Below, one piece after another: positions 26,100-34,298 of a stretch of 64,000 bases of DNA. The DNA is from JALSRD01 sp964476595 (GTDB lineage Bacteria; Desulfobacterota; Desulfobacteria; Desulfobacterales; JALSRD01): positions 1-64,000 of the forward strand of contig CAYZCL010000053.1 of the NCBI GenBank assembly GCA_964476595.1, given 5' to 3'. A program made the position numbers and the translations under genes. Below the pieces are notes generated by a model. The model was not told where the DNA came from and searched no databases. It saw only the letters and a program-made list of their open reading frames with translations. Every line of letters begins with the position of its first letter. The first letter of the stretch is position 1.

Positions 26100-28261
26100 G
26101 GCCCACCGATCTCCAGGGCGGTGACGGTCGCGCCCAGCCCCAGCACAAGGATCGAGCGTCCGCCCAGTTCCAGGGCCGTTCCGCCGCAAAGAGGGGCCGG
26201 CAGTCCACCGCGCCGGATGAAGCGCACCGCCAGCGCCGCGGCCACCGCGGAGGCGGCGCCGAACTCGCCGGTCCACCGGCGGTAGTCGATGACCGGGGCC
26301 GTCAGGCCGCAGCCTTCCCGGAATTCGTCCAGTTGCCGCCGCCCCGCGGCCCGGTGCGCCGCCGGTATGCCGACCATCAAGGCGCCGCAGCGGGCGCGAA
26401 TCCGTTCGGGGCCACCCAGGGCCCGGATCATCGCGGCGATCACCGCCGGGTTGCCGCGGCCGGCCCCGATAAAGACCGGCGCTACGGCCGGTGCGCCGGG
26501 CCGGGCGGCGGCGGACAGGTACAGCGCGCCGCCGCCGTCGGCGGCATTTTCCCCGTGAGCGACCGAGGGGTCGAACAGCGGTGAGAGGGTCTCGTGGTGT
26601 TCGTCGACCCCGGCGACCAGCACGGGCTCCCCCCGGCCGGGCGCCAGGCAGGCGGCCGCCAGCAGGGCCTGTTCGAAAGAGCCGTCACCCCCGCTGGTGG
26701 TCACGTTGGGCCCCCGGGCGTCCATGAGAAGCGCCACCTGCCCGGCGGCGGCGTTGTGCACCGAACCCACGAAGGCCGTCGGGCTGGCGAATTTTTCGCC
26801 GCTTTCAAAGAGTTCGTCCAGGAAGCGGCCGGTTTCGGAAAGCGCCCCCCAGGCGGTTCCCAGGAAGACGCCGGCCGGCGGACCGCTGTCGCCGGCGTCT
26901 TCCCGCGCCCCCAGGGCCAGCGCCAGCGCCAGGGCGGGAAAACGTCCCAGGCGCCGCCGGCGGCGGGCCGGGACGGCTTCGAGGGCCGCCGCCGGCACGG
27001 CACGGCCGACGCAGCCTCCGCCGGCGGCCAGGGCCTGCAGGGTCCCGGCGGTGTCTCCCGCCGCGGTGAGGCAGGCGCTGCCGACGACGTACAGTCGCCG
27101 GTGGGAGGGGGCACTTGCGGCGGGCGCTGCGTCCGGGCCGGAGATCACCAGAGCGGCGTTGTTGCCGCCGAAGCCGAAGGAATTGCTCAACACGCAGCCC
27201 ACCGGCTGCCGACGGGGCCGTTTCAGGGGCGAGAGCCCCAGCCGCGGGTCGGGGCGGCGGCAGCCGGGGTTTCCCGGCACCAGGCCGTGCCGCACGCACA
27301 GGGCCGCCACCGCCGTTTCTATCGCCCCGGCCGCCGCCAGTCCGTGGCCCGTGGCGCCCTTGATGGACGAGAGCGGCGGCAGGCGGCGTCCGAACAGCGC
27401 GTGCAGCGCGCGCGCCTCGGAAAGGTCGTTGTCCGGCGTCCCGGTGCCGTGCAGGCTGACGTAGTCGACCCGCCCGGGGGCGATTCCGGCGTCTGCCAGA
27501 GCGGCGCGCATGGCCGCCCGAGCGCCGCGGCCCTCGGGGTGCGGCGCCGCCGGGTGCCAGGCATCGCAGGAAAGTCCCCCGCCGAGGACGGCGGCCACGG
27601 GCGACGGGCCGGGTTCGGCCGCCAGGAGCAGCATGGCGGCCCCCTCGGCCAGGCTCATGCCGCGCCGGGACTCGTCCAGAGGGCGTGCGCCGTCCGGGTC
27701 CAGCAGCTGAAGGGCGTTGAAGCCGTAGTAGGTCAGGCGGCAGAGACTGTCGGCACCGCCGGCCAGCACCCGCCGGGCACGGCCGCTGCGGATCATCTCC
27801 AGGGCCAGCTTGACGGCGGCCGCCCCGGACGAGCAGGCCGTGGAAACCGTCAATGCCGGACCGGTGCACCCGAAACGGGCGGCGATGTCCTCGGCCACCG
27901 TGCCGGTGCCGTGATGGGTCAGCAGGTTCGGCCGGGCCGCCTTCTTTCGCAGCAGGGTCTCGGTTTTGCCCATGCCGCCGGTGGTGGTGCCGACCACCAC
28001 CGCGTCCGGCGCCGCAGTGCCGCCGGCCATGGCCTCGTCGGCCGCCATGCGGGCCAGGCGGTGGGTGCGGGGAAGATCCGCCGGGCCGGAGACGGAGCGC
28101 ACCTCCCCCACGGGCAGGCGGCGGTCGGCCGGGGGAGTGAAAAGAGTCAGACCGGAGATGCCGGTGGTGTTGTTTTCGAGGGCCGCGAGGGTCTGTGCCA
28201 GGCCCCGGCCGAGGGGGCTGACGATGCCCATCCCGGCGATAAAGACCGGCGCTTCCCTCAA
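26096..28261 (-). CDS. Fusion of an active ketosynthase and a ketosynthase-like domain
   Basis: The 721-residue product has two KS-fold domains. The N-terminal one (about 1-380) is complete: 'STACSSGAAAVK' (nucleophile Cys), 'LHGTGTPDND' (His), 'IKGATGHGLAAAG' (Lys and His) and 'NSFGFGGNN'. The C-terminal one (about 390-720) resembles the 'beta-ketoacyl synthase-like N-terminal' family (PF13723 type), with 'SPTAFVGSVHNAAAGQ' where the active site would be. It has no nucleophile Cys. The arrangement recalls a KS with its chain-length-factor partner joined in one chain. The start is a TTG at 28261 overlapping the ACP-B TGA (TTGA). I am confident of the domains, not of the partner function. Confidence 0.88.
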   Translation of the reverse strand: MREAPVFIAGMGIVSPLGRGLAQTLAALENNTTGISGLTLFTPPADRRLPVGEVRSVSGPADLPRTHRLARMAADEAMAGGTAAPDAVVVGTTTGGMGKTETLLRKKAARPNLLTHHGTGTVAEDIAARFGCTGPALTVSTACSSGAAAVKLALEMIRSGRARRVLAGGADSLCRLTYYGFNALQLLDPDGARPLDESRRGMSLAEGAAMLLLAAEPGPSPVAAVLGGGLSCDAWHPAAPHPEGRGARAAMRAALADAGIAPGRVDYVSLHGTGTPDNDLSEARALHALFGRRLPPLSSIKGATGHGLAAAGAIETAVAALCVRHGLVPGNPGCRRPDPRLGLSPLKRPRRQPVGCVLSNSFGFGGNNAALVISGPDAAPAASAPSHRRLYVVGSACLTAAGDTAGTLQALAAGGGCVGRAVPAAALEAVPARRRRRLGRFPALALALALGAREDAGDSGPPAGVFLGTAWGALSETGRFLDELFESGEKFASPTAFVGSVHNAAAGQVALLMDARGPNVTTSGGDGSFEQALLAAACLAPGRGEPVLVAGVDEHHETLSPLFDPSVAHGENAADGGGALYLSAAARPGAPAVAPVFIGAGRGNPAVIAAMIRALGGPERIRARCGALMVGIPAAHRAAGRRQLDEFREGCGLTAPVIDYRRWTGEFGAASAVAAALAVRFIRRGGLPAPLCGGTALELGGRSILVLGLGATVTALEIGGP

Positions 28262-28533
28262 CGTGCAGGCTCCGGCCGGTTCTGGTGGATGTACTCGGCC
28301 AGGGTGCCCAGGGTGGCGAAAACCTCGCGGCCCAGTTCCTGGTTGTCGATGCGGATGCCGTATTCCTTTTCGATCATCATTACCATTTCGAGGACGTCGA
28401 TGGAGTCGATGCCCGCCGGGCCGCCGATCAGCCGCGCATCGCGGTCCATGTCCGCGGGCGTGACGTCGGGCAGGTCCAGCACATCGATGATTTTGATTTT
28501 CAGCTCTTCGATCAGTGTTTCCACAGCAGACAT
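28258..28533 (-). CDS. Acyl carrier protein, ACP-B
   Basis: This 91-residue ACP has 'GPAGIDSIDVLEMVM'; Ser44 is the predicted phosphopantetheine site. The ATG at 28533 has an AGGTGG sequence about eight bases upstream and is preferred over a GTG four codons earlier. It is the first gene of the minus-strand operon, and its stop overlaps the TTG start of the KS fusion. The divergent plus-strand dehydratase gene begins 186 bases away, so a bidirectional promoter is likely between them. Confidence 0.92.
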   Translation of the reverse strand: MSAVETLIEELKIKIIDVLDLPDVTPADMDRDARLIGGPAGIDSIDVLEMVMMIEKEYGIRIDNQELGREVFATLGTLAEYIHQNRPEPAR

Positions 28534-28719
28534 GGGCGGTACCACCTGAACGGATTGGGGTTTTCGACGGGATCGCGTCCGGCCGCGGGCTTTACAGTGT
28601 GCCTGAATTCATGTATTTCCTCTTTCCAGGCCGTTGCGGCCGATCACCAGGGGAAAAAACCATAAAGGGTCGCCTCGTTTTTTTCAATCTTTTTGTTTGC
28701 GACTCCCGAGGACTGTTTC
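28534..28719. promoter_or_regulatory. Divergent promoter region between ACP-B and the plus-strand operon
   Basis: This 186-base gap separates two operons that start in opposite directions. A relatively AT-rich stretch (about 28660-28700) precedes the plus-strand dehydratase. No clear -35/-10 pair could be assigned, so the call rests on gene arrangement alone. Confidence 0.4.
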
Positions 28720-29184
28720 ATGGCCGTAGACGGCATCGCCATCGAAGACCTGCTGCCCCACCGGGAAGGCCTGCTGCTCATCGATGAAATCCTGGCGGTG
28801 GACACCGAACGTGCCGTCACCCGCGCCGTGGTTACCGAACGGTGGCCGCTTTTCAGCGGCAAAGGCGTCAGCACGCTGATCGCCGTGGAACTCGTCGCCC
28901 AGACGGCCGGCATCTGCAACGGCTGGATCAACCGGCAGCGGCACGGCGACGACTTCAGCCGGCGCGGCTGGCTGGTGGGTGTCAAGAGGGCCGACTTTGC
29001 CGCGGACACCATCGCCCTGGGCGGCGAAGTGGTCACCACGGCACGCAACGGCTACAAGTTCGAGAGCTTCCGCGAGGCCTCGGGAGCGGTTCGACTGGGG
29101 TCGCGGACCATCGCCCGTGTCACGCTGCAGCTGTTTCAACCCGCATCCGAGGCCGGGGTGCGGCCGGTGAAAGGAGGGCCGTAA
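28720..29184 (+). CDS. Hotdog-fold 3-hydroxyacyl-ACP dehydratase (ApeP/FabA-like)
   Basis: This 154-residue protein resembles the ApeP-type dehydratases of aryl-polyene clusters. It shows 'LLPHREGLLLIDEIL' near the start and 'LIAVELVAQTAGI' (about 55-67), where the Glu fits the catalytic position. I chose the ATG at 28720 with GAGG eight bases upstream; a TTG nine codons earlier is less likely. It is the first gene of a compact plus-strand operon (dehydratase, reductase, LolA-like, DUF3261-like). Confidence 0.8.
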   Translation: MAVDGIAIEDLLPHREGLLLIDEILAVDTERAVTRAVVTERWPLFSGKGVSTLIAVELVAQTAGICNGWINRQRHGDDFSRRGWLVGVKRADFAADTIALGGEVVTTARNGYKFESFREASGAVRLGSRTIARVTLQLFQPASEAGVRPVKGGP

Positions 29185-29188
29185 CACC

Positions 29189-29926
29189 ATGGAAGACCGC
29201 CAATCGCCCGGTGCCGCGCTGGTGACCGGCGCCGGCCGGGGCATCGGCAGGGCCATCTGCCTGGAACTGGCCCGCGCCGGCTACGATATCGTCGTCAACT
29301 ACCGCAGCGATCGCGACGGGGCCCGGAAGACCCTCGAGCAGGTGCGGGCCCTGGGGCGCAGCGGCATGCTGGCCGCCTTCGACGTCACCGACGCGGCCGC
29401 CACCGAAAAGTCGCTGGCGGAGGTTTTCGGGCGCTTTGCCGCCGTCGACGTCCTGGTCAACAACGCCGGCATCACGGCCGACGGCCTCTTCATCCTCATG
29501 GCGCGCGACAAGTGGCAGTCGGTCATCGACACGGCCCTGGCCGGTTTTTACAACGTGACGCGGCCGGTGCTGGAGCACATGGTGCGCCGCAAGCGCGGGG
29601 CCGTGGTGTCGATCGCCTCGGCCTCCGGCCTGGTGGCCAACCGCGGCCAGGCCAACTACTCGGCCGCCAAGGCCGGGCTGATCGGTGCCAGCCGCAGCGT
29701 GGCGGCCGAAGTGGCGCGCCTGGGCGTGCGGGTCAACGTGGTGGCGCCGGGGCTCATCGACACCGACATGATCCGGGACCTGCCGCTGAAAAACATCAAG
29801 TCCATGATTCCCATGGCGCGTGTGGGCCGGCCCGGGGAGGTGGCGCGCGTGGTGCGTTTTCTTTGCTCCGAGGACGCCTCCTACATCACCGGCCAGGTGA
29901 TATCGGTCAACGGGGGCATGTTTTGA
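29189..29926 (+). CDS. fabG: 3-oxoacyl-ACP reductase (FabG-type SDR)
   Basis: This 245-residue short-chain dehydrogenase has the cofactor motif 'TGAGRGIGRA' (about 13-22), 'NNAGIT' and the Ser of 'SIASASG'. The catalytic 'YSAAK' and 'PGLIDTDM' follow. Length and motifs fit FabG, which reduces 3-oxoacyl-ACP with NADPH. It is the only ketoreductase in the acyl region, so it is probably shared by all the ketosynthases. Its stop overlaps the TTG start of the next gene. The symbol names the family; chromosomal fabG may be elsewhere. Confidence 0.9.
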   Translation: MEDRQSPGAALVTGAGRGIGRAICLELARAGYDIVVNYRSDRDGARKTLEQVRALGRSGMLAAFDVTDAAATEKSLAEVFGRFAAVDVLVNNAGITADGLFILMARDKWQSVIDTALAGFYNVTRPVLEHMVRRKRGAVVSIASASGLVANRGQANYSAAKAGLIGASRSVAAEVARLGVRVNVVAPGLIDTDMIRDLPLKNIKSMIPMARVGRPGEVARVVRFLCSEDASYITGQVISVNGGMF

Positions 29927-30558
29927 AGGGGCGCCTGGCGCCCGGACCCGCCTGGCGCCGGGTCGTGCCGGTCGCGGCCCTGCTGGCGGGCGCCCTGCTG
30001 TGTGTCGCCGCCGCCGACGGCTGGCGGGAGATCCGGGACGCCGCCCGGCGGATCACCAGCATCCACGCCGATTTCGTACAGGAAAAGCGTATGCCCATCC
30101 TGGCGCGTCCGCTGGTCTCCACCGGCACCCTCGACTACCGGGCGCCGGACTGCCTGCGCTGGGAGTACCGCACCCCCATCCGCAGTATTCTGCTGATGTA
30201 CAAGGGCCGTGTGCGGCGCTACTTCGAGACGGACGGCCGCCTGACCGAAGACGCCGGCATGGACGCCCGGGCCTTCAACGTGGTGGTGCAGCAGATCACG
30301 CAGTGGCTCAACGGGGATTTCGATCAGAACGCGGCCTTCAAGGCCCGGTTGGCCCCCGGTCCGCGCATCATCCTGGAGCCGCGCGACGCGGCCTTTGCCG
30401 CCATGGTGCGCCGCATCGAGGTGGTGCTCTCCGAGCGGCCCGGCGTCATCCGCTCGGTGACCCTCTTCGAGCCCGGCGAGGCCTCCACGCGGATCGAATT
30501 CCGCAACATCACCGTCAACCGTCCCGTAGGCGACGACGTTTTCCGGAAAGCCGGATGA
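29923..30558 (+). CDS. LolA-like outer-membrane lipoprotein carrier
   Basis: This 211-residue exported protein has a signal peptide (about 1-35; a hydrophobic core 'VAALLAGALLCVAAA' follows several Arg). A LolA-like fold follows, with 'ARRITSIHADFVQEKRMPILARPLVSTGTLDYRAPD', 'LRWEYRTP' and late strand motifs. The start is placed at a TTG (29923) that overlaps the FabG TGA; a GTG at 29965 is an alternative. LolA carries lipoproteins across the periplasm. LolA-like proteins in aryl-polyene clusters are thought to carry the lipid product. The next gene overlaps by four bases (ATGA). Confidence 0.85.
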   Translation: MKGRLAPGPAWRRVVPVAALLAGALLCVAAADGWREIRDAARRITSIHADFVQEKRMPILARPLVSTGTLDYRAPDCLRWEYRTPIRSILLMYKGRVRRYFETDGRLTEDAGMDARAFNVVVQQITQWLNGDFDQNAAFKARLAPGPRIILEPRDAAFAAMVRRIEVVLSERPGVIRSVTLFEPGEASTRIEFRNITVNRPVGDDVFRKAG

Positions 30559-31226
30559 GCCGGGCGGGGATTTTTTCAGTGCTTCTGCTCACCCTGCTGA
30601 CCGGCGCCTGCGCCCGGCTGCCGGTGATCCGGCCGTCGGCTCCGGAAAGCCGGGGCGCACTGCTGCGCCGGTGCGGAGCGGTGTTCCCCCAGGGCCGGTG
30701 GCAGTTCGTGCACGCCATCGAGGCCGCGCTTCCCGGCGGCGGCAGCGTGGTGCTGGGCGTCAGCCGGATTTCTTCCGCCGACCGCCGCATCCACAGCCTG
30801 ATCATGACTGTCGAGGGCATGGTGCTCTTCGAGGCCCGGCGCGACGGTGAACTGCGCGTCACGCGGGCGGTGCCGCCCTTCGACGCCAGAAATTTCGCCC
30901 GCGGCCTGATGGACGACATCGCCTTCATCTTCTTTGCGCCCCGGGGCGCGGCGGCGCCGGGCCGGCTGGAAGACGGGGCCGCGGTCTGCCGTTATCGGCG
31001 GGACGACGGCGGCGTGGTCGACGTCGCGCCGGATCCGGCGGACGGCTGGGCACTGCGGCAATACGATGCGCAGGGACGCCTGACCCGGCGGCTGCAGGCC
31101 TCGAAAGTTACGGTCATCGACGGACAGGGCATCCCCCGCCGCCTGACCCTGGAGGCCCGCCCGGCGGGCGCCACGCCCTACCGGCTGAAAATGAAACTGA
31201 TTGATGCCCTGCCCATCCGGCCGTAA
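30555..31226 (+). CDS. DUF3261-like lipoprotein
   Basis: The 223-residue protein has a signal sequence ending 'LLTLLTGAC', a plausible lipobox with the Cys near residue 19, so it is probably a lipoprotein. The rest resembles DUF3261 proteins found beside LolA-like genes in aryl-polyene clusters, with 'ALPGGGSVVLGVSR', 'MTVEGMVLFEARRDG' and a beta-rich C-terminus. I assign it from both sequence pattern and position, so the family call is moderate. It likely acts at the outer membrane with the LolA-like partner to place the product. A terminator hairpin follows after 46 bases. Confidence 0.75.
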   Translation: MSRAGIFSVLLLTLLTGACARLPVIRPSAPESRGALLRRCGAVFPQGRWQFVHAIEAALPGGGSVVLGVSRISSADRRIHSLIMTVEGMVLFEARRDGELRVTRAVPPFDARNFARGLMDDIAFIFFAPRGAAAPGRLEDGAAVCRYRRDDGGVVDVAPDPADGWALRQYDAQGRLTRRLQASKVTVIDGQGIPRRLTLEARPAGATPYRLKMKLIDALPIRP

Positions 31227-31238
31227 CCGCAAAATGAA

Positions 31239-31496
31239 GTCCACGAAAGATGCGAGATAAAGAGGAAAGACGGCCGTCTAAGTTTTATATTATAGACGGC
31301 TTTGTTTCGGTCAAAGAATCGTAGGATTGAGAGCCCTTTCCGCTCTCTGAGGGGCGCATGAAGCGTGGATGTTGAATTTTTTGAAAGCGGTGGATTTCAA
31401 GCCGCGGGGGCTTGTTCATTTCGGAGGCTGTCCGAAGGCGGCTGTCGCGCGGCCTGGATGGTAATTCCTTGGGTGTCTTTCGTGTTTTTCGTGGAC
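31239..31496. repeat. Candidate non-coding element with inverted ends
   Basis: Perfect 10-bp inverted termini (GTCCACGAAA and TTTCGTGGAC) lie 258 bases apart. The right end also contains a second 'TTTCGTG' copy. The size and inverted ends are MITE-like, but no target-site duplication was confirmed and a second copy is not in this window. Confidence 0.35.
31273..31307 (+). terminator. Rho-independent terminator after the LolA/DUF3261 operon
   Basis: Perfect 8-bp arms (GCCGTCTA and TAGACGGC) with a 12-base AT-rich loop are followed by TTTGTTT. It lies 46 bases after the DUF3261-like stop and fits an operon end. Confidence 0.75.
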
Positions 31497-31533
31497 AAAT
31501 AGATGGAAACGGTATCCTGAACCGGGGACTTCG

Positions 31534-32814
31534 ATGAAATTTCGCCTGATATACCCCAAGTGGCCCAAACTGCTGCGGCAGACCGAGTTTCACCTGCCGC
31601 CCCACGGGCCGGTGGTGTTCGCCGCCTCGCTGCCGCCGGACGTGGATGTCGAATTCGTGGACGAGAACCTGGAGGCGGTGCCTTTCGATGACGACGTGGA
31701 CCTGGTGGGCATCTCCATGATGCTGACCGTGCAGGTCAAGCGCGGCTGGCAGATCGCCGACCGCTACCGACGGATGGGCGTCCGGGTCATCTTCGGCGGC
31801 ATCGCCACCATGCTGCACGCCGAGGAGACCCTGGCCCACGCCGACGCGGTCTTCCTGGGAGAGTCCGAGGGCCGCATGCAGGCGGTGCTGGCCGATTTTC
31901 GCCGGGGCCGCCTGAAGAAGGTCTACGACTACCTCGAGGACCGGCCGCCCATCGAAAGCGTGGGACCGGCCCGGCGGGACATCCTCAAGCGCGAGCTGTA
32001 CAACTACCGCGGCGTGCAGATGGTGGACCTGGTGCACGCCTCGCGGGGCTGCCGCTACAGCTGTTACCCCTGCGCCGTGGCGTACCTGGGCGGGCGGAAG
32101 TTTCGTCCGCGGCCCGTGGAAAAGGCGGTGGCCGAGATGGCCGCCATCGACAACAACCGGCTGTTCCTGGTGGACAACTCCCTGGCCCAGGACACGGCCT
32201 GGGAAAAGGCGCTCTTTCGCGAGATGATCCCGCTGAAGAAAAAATGGTGCTGCCACCCCATCGAGGACAAGCCCGAGGTGCTGGAGCTGGCCGCCCGGGC
32301 CGGCGCCTGGTACGTCTACCAGGCGGTCTTCGACACCTCGGACTACATCCGCGAGCGCATCCGCCGCTACAAGGACCACGGCATCGGCGTGGAGGGCACC
32401 GTGCTGCTGGGCCTGGACCACCACACCGAGGACAGCATCCGGCGGCTGATCGATTTTCTGCTGGAGATCGACCTGGACCTGGCCGAGTTCACGGTGCTGA
32501 CCCCCTTTCCCCACACCCGCGCCTTCGAGGAACTGCACCGCCAGGGCCGCATCTTCTCCTACGACTGGGACCGCTACTCGGCCGACCGGGTCGTGTACCA
32601 CCCGCGGCACATGACGGCCGAAAAACTGCAGGAACTGCTCTTCTACGCCTGGGACACCTTCTACGCCGACGAACCCCAGGAGTTCAAGATGTTCAAGCTG
32701 CTGGCCCAGGTGGCCCGCCGCGAGATGGCCGACGCCACCTACCGGCCGCGCGACCGCCGCCTGGCGTCAAAGGCCTTCGGCGCCCCGGTTCAGCGGGTAC
32801 CGCCCGCCAGGTAG
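31534..32814 (+). CDS. Cobalamin-binding-type radical SAM protein, B12-rSAM 2
   Basis: This 426-residue protein has an N-terminal cobalamin-type domain. It shows 'FRLIYPKWP', 'LPPHGPVVFAASLP', 'DVDLVGISMML' and 'RVIFGGIATMLHAEET'. The radical SAM cysteines are in 'CRYSCYPC' (about 171-178). 'NRLFLVDNSLAQD' and 'GVEGTVLLGLDHHTED' then fit the TIM-barrel part. The last 80 residues are aromatic and charged. It is the only radical SAM gene on the plus strand and converges with the next one, with 25 bases of overlap at the 3' ends. It might methylate or cyclise the acyl chain (inference). Confidence 0.85.
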   Translation: MKFRLIYPKWPKLLRQTEFHLPPHGPVVFAASLPPDVDVEFVDENLEAVPFDDDVDLVGISMMLTVQVKRGWQIADRYRRMGVRVIFGGIATMLHAEETLAHADAVFLGESEGRMQAVLADFRRGRLKKVYDYLEDRPPIESVGPARRDILKRELYNYRGVQMVDLVHASRGCRYSCYPCAVAYLGGRKFRPRPVEKAVAEMAAIDNNRLFLVDNSLAQDTAWEKALFREMIPLKKKWCCHPIEDKPEVLELAARAGAWYVYQAVFDTSDYIRERIRRYKDHGIGVEGTVLLGLDHHTEDSIRRLIDFLLEIDLDLAEFTVLTPFPHTRAFEELHRQGRIFSYDWDRYSADRVVYHPRHMTAEKLQELLFYAWDTFYADEPQEFKMFKLLAQVARREMADATYRPRDRRLASKAFGAPVQRVPPAR

Positions 32815-34298
32815 GCGTCCAGGTCCTCGAAGGCGTTGATGCGCGCCTGGCGCTGCATGTCCAGCTCGTAGCGGCCCCGCCAGCCGTGCTTTCGCATGAG
32901 CCGGTCGATGTGGTACTTCATCAGCGGCTTGAAGGCGTAAAGCCAGATGGATGTCCACAGCTTGCCCTGGCTTCTCACCCGCTCGGACGGCTCCCACCAG
33001 CCCATCTGCACCTGGCGGTGGTACCACACCAGGTACTGCAGCTCGTCGCTGTCCAGGTGGCGGGTTTTGACGTTGGCCCACATGCCGTTGTACCAGCGGT
33101 AGTCGTCGGGGTTGGTCACCAGGCCGGCGTCCAGCAGCAGCCGGCGCATGCCGGTCTTGGGATAGGGCGTCAGGATCTGGCAGTAGGAGGTGTCGGCGTC
33201 GATGGACTTGAGGAAACGGTAGTTGTTGATGATGTCCTCTTCGTCGTCGTCGGGAAAGCCGAAAATCAGGCCCCCCACGATCATCATGCCGTACTTGTGG
33301 CAGTTCTCGATGGCCTTGCGCGAGGCCTCCACGATGTTGCCCTTCTTGGCCACCACCAGGTTCTTCCTGGAGACGTTCTCGATGCCCAGGAAGATGGACT
33401 TGAACCCGGCCTGGGCCATCTTGCGCACCATGTCCTCGTGGCGGGACATGGTGATGCAGTCGGTCTGGGCCACGAAATGCAGGCCCCGGTACTTCCGGGC
33501 GATGATGGCGTCGCACAGCCGCATCACGCGGTCGGTGTCCAGCACCAGGTTGTCGTCGGCCACGAAGATCCAGCGGCAGCGGCGCTTGTGGTAGATGTCG
33601 TCGATGTCGGCCAGCACGCGCTCGATGGGAAAGGTGCGGAAGGTCTTGCCGTACATGTGCTGCATGCTGCAGAAGTTGCAGCCGCGGGTGCAGCCGCGGG
33701 AGGTCTCCAGGACCTCCACCGATCGGTTCATGATGTGGTAGCCCCAGGTCAGGCGGCGCTTGTCGCGCACGGGCAGCTTGAGCCGGGAGAGGTCCACCAG
33801 TTCGCCGCGCGGGTTGTGCACCATGCCGTCGCCGTTTTTCCAGGACAGCGAGGGGATGTCCTGGAAGCGATCGCGGCCCTCCAGGGCGTCCACCAGGCGG
33901 CGGAAGACGATTTCGCCCTCGCCGTGCACCAGGAAGTCGATCCAGCGCACGTCCGGCGAGTCCGCGATCTCCTCGTACATCAGCGTGGGGTGGTAGCCGC
34001 CCACCACCACCCGGGCCTGCGGCAGGACCTTTTTGACCAGCTGCGCCAGCCGGATGCAGGTGTGGTACTGCCAGGTCATGGTGGAAAGGCCCACCAGTTC
34101 GGGCCGGAGTTTGCGCAGCAGGCGGGTCACGTAGCGTGCCACCCGGCGGCGCTTGCGGATCAGGTCGGCAATGTAAATTTCGTGTCCGCCGCCCAGGTTG
34201 GCGGCGATGCTGGCGATGCCGTGGTTGGGCATGTGAAAGGCGGATTCGTGCATGATCACCGGCGCGACGTCCGGCATGGAAAGCAGCAGGATTTTCAT
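32790..34298 (-). CDS. Cobalamin-binding-type radical SAM protein, B12-rSAM 3
   Basis: This 502-residue member has a full B12-type N-terminal domain: 'MKILLLSMPD', 'GIASIAANL', 'LVGLSTMTWQYHT' and 'VVVGGYHPTL'. The radical SAM motif is 'CTRGCNFC' (about 203-210), with 'FVADDNLVLD' and 'FGFPDDDEED' further on. The C-terminal 100 residues are Trp- and Arg-rich. It resembles the BchE/HpnR-type class by layout. The ATG overlaps the acyltransferase stop (ATGA). It is the last gene of the operon that starts with the thioesterase at 41.3 kb. Confidence 0.86.
   Translation of the reverse strand: MKILLLSMPDVAPVIMHESAFHMPNHGIASIAANLGGGHEIYIADLIRKRRRVARYVTRLLRKLRPELVGLSTMTWQYHTCIRLAQLVKKVLPQARVVVGGYHPTLMYEEIADSPDVRWIDFLVHGEGEIVFRRLVDALEGRDRFQDIPSLSWKNGDGMVHNPRGELVDLSRLKLPVRDKRRLTWGYHIMNRSVEVLETSRGCTRGCNFCSMQHMYGKTFRTFPIERVLADIDDIYHKRRCRWIFVADDNLVLDTDRVMRLCDAIIARKYRGLHFVAQTDCITMSRHEDMVRKMAQAGFKSIFLGIENVSRKNLVVAKKGNIVEASRKAIENCHKYGMMIVGGLIFGFPDDDEEDIINNYRFLKSIDADTSYCQILTPYPKTGMRRLLLDAGLVTNPDDYRWYNGMWANVKTRHLDSDELQYLVWYHRQVQMGWWEPSERVRSQGKLWTSIWLYAFKPLMKYHIDRLMRKHGWRGRYELDMQRQARINAFEDLDAYLAGGTR

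Larger units (their letters stand above)
31227..31533. other. Intergenic region with inverted terminal repeats and a terminator
   Basis: This 307-base gap has higher AT content than its neighbours. It contains a terminator hairpin (31273-31307). It is bounded by a 10-bp inverted repeat (GTCCACGAAA at 31239-31248 and TTTCGTGGAC at 31487-31496). No coding sequence is recognised. A promoter for the downstream radical SAM gene should lie at its right end. Confidence 0.5.
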
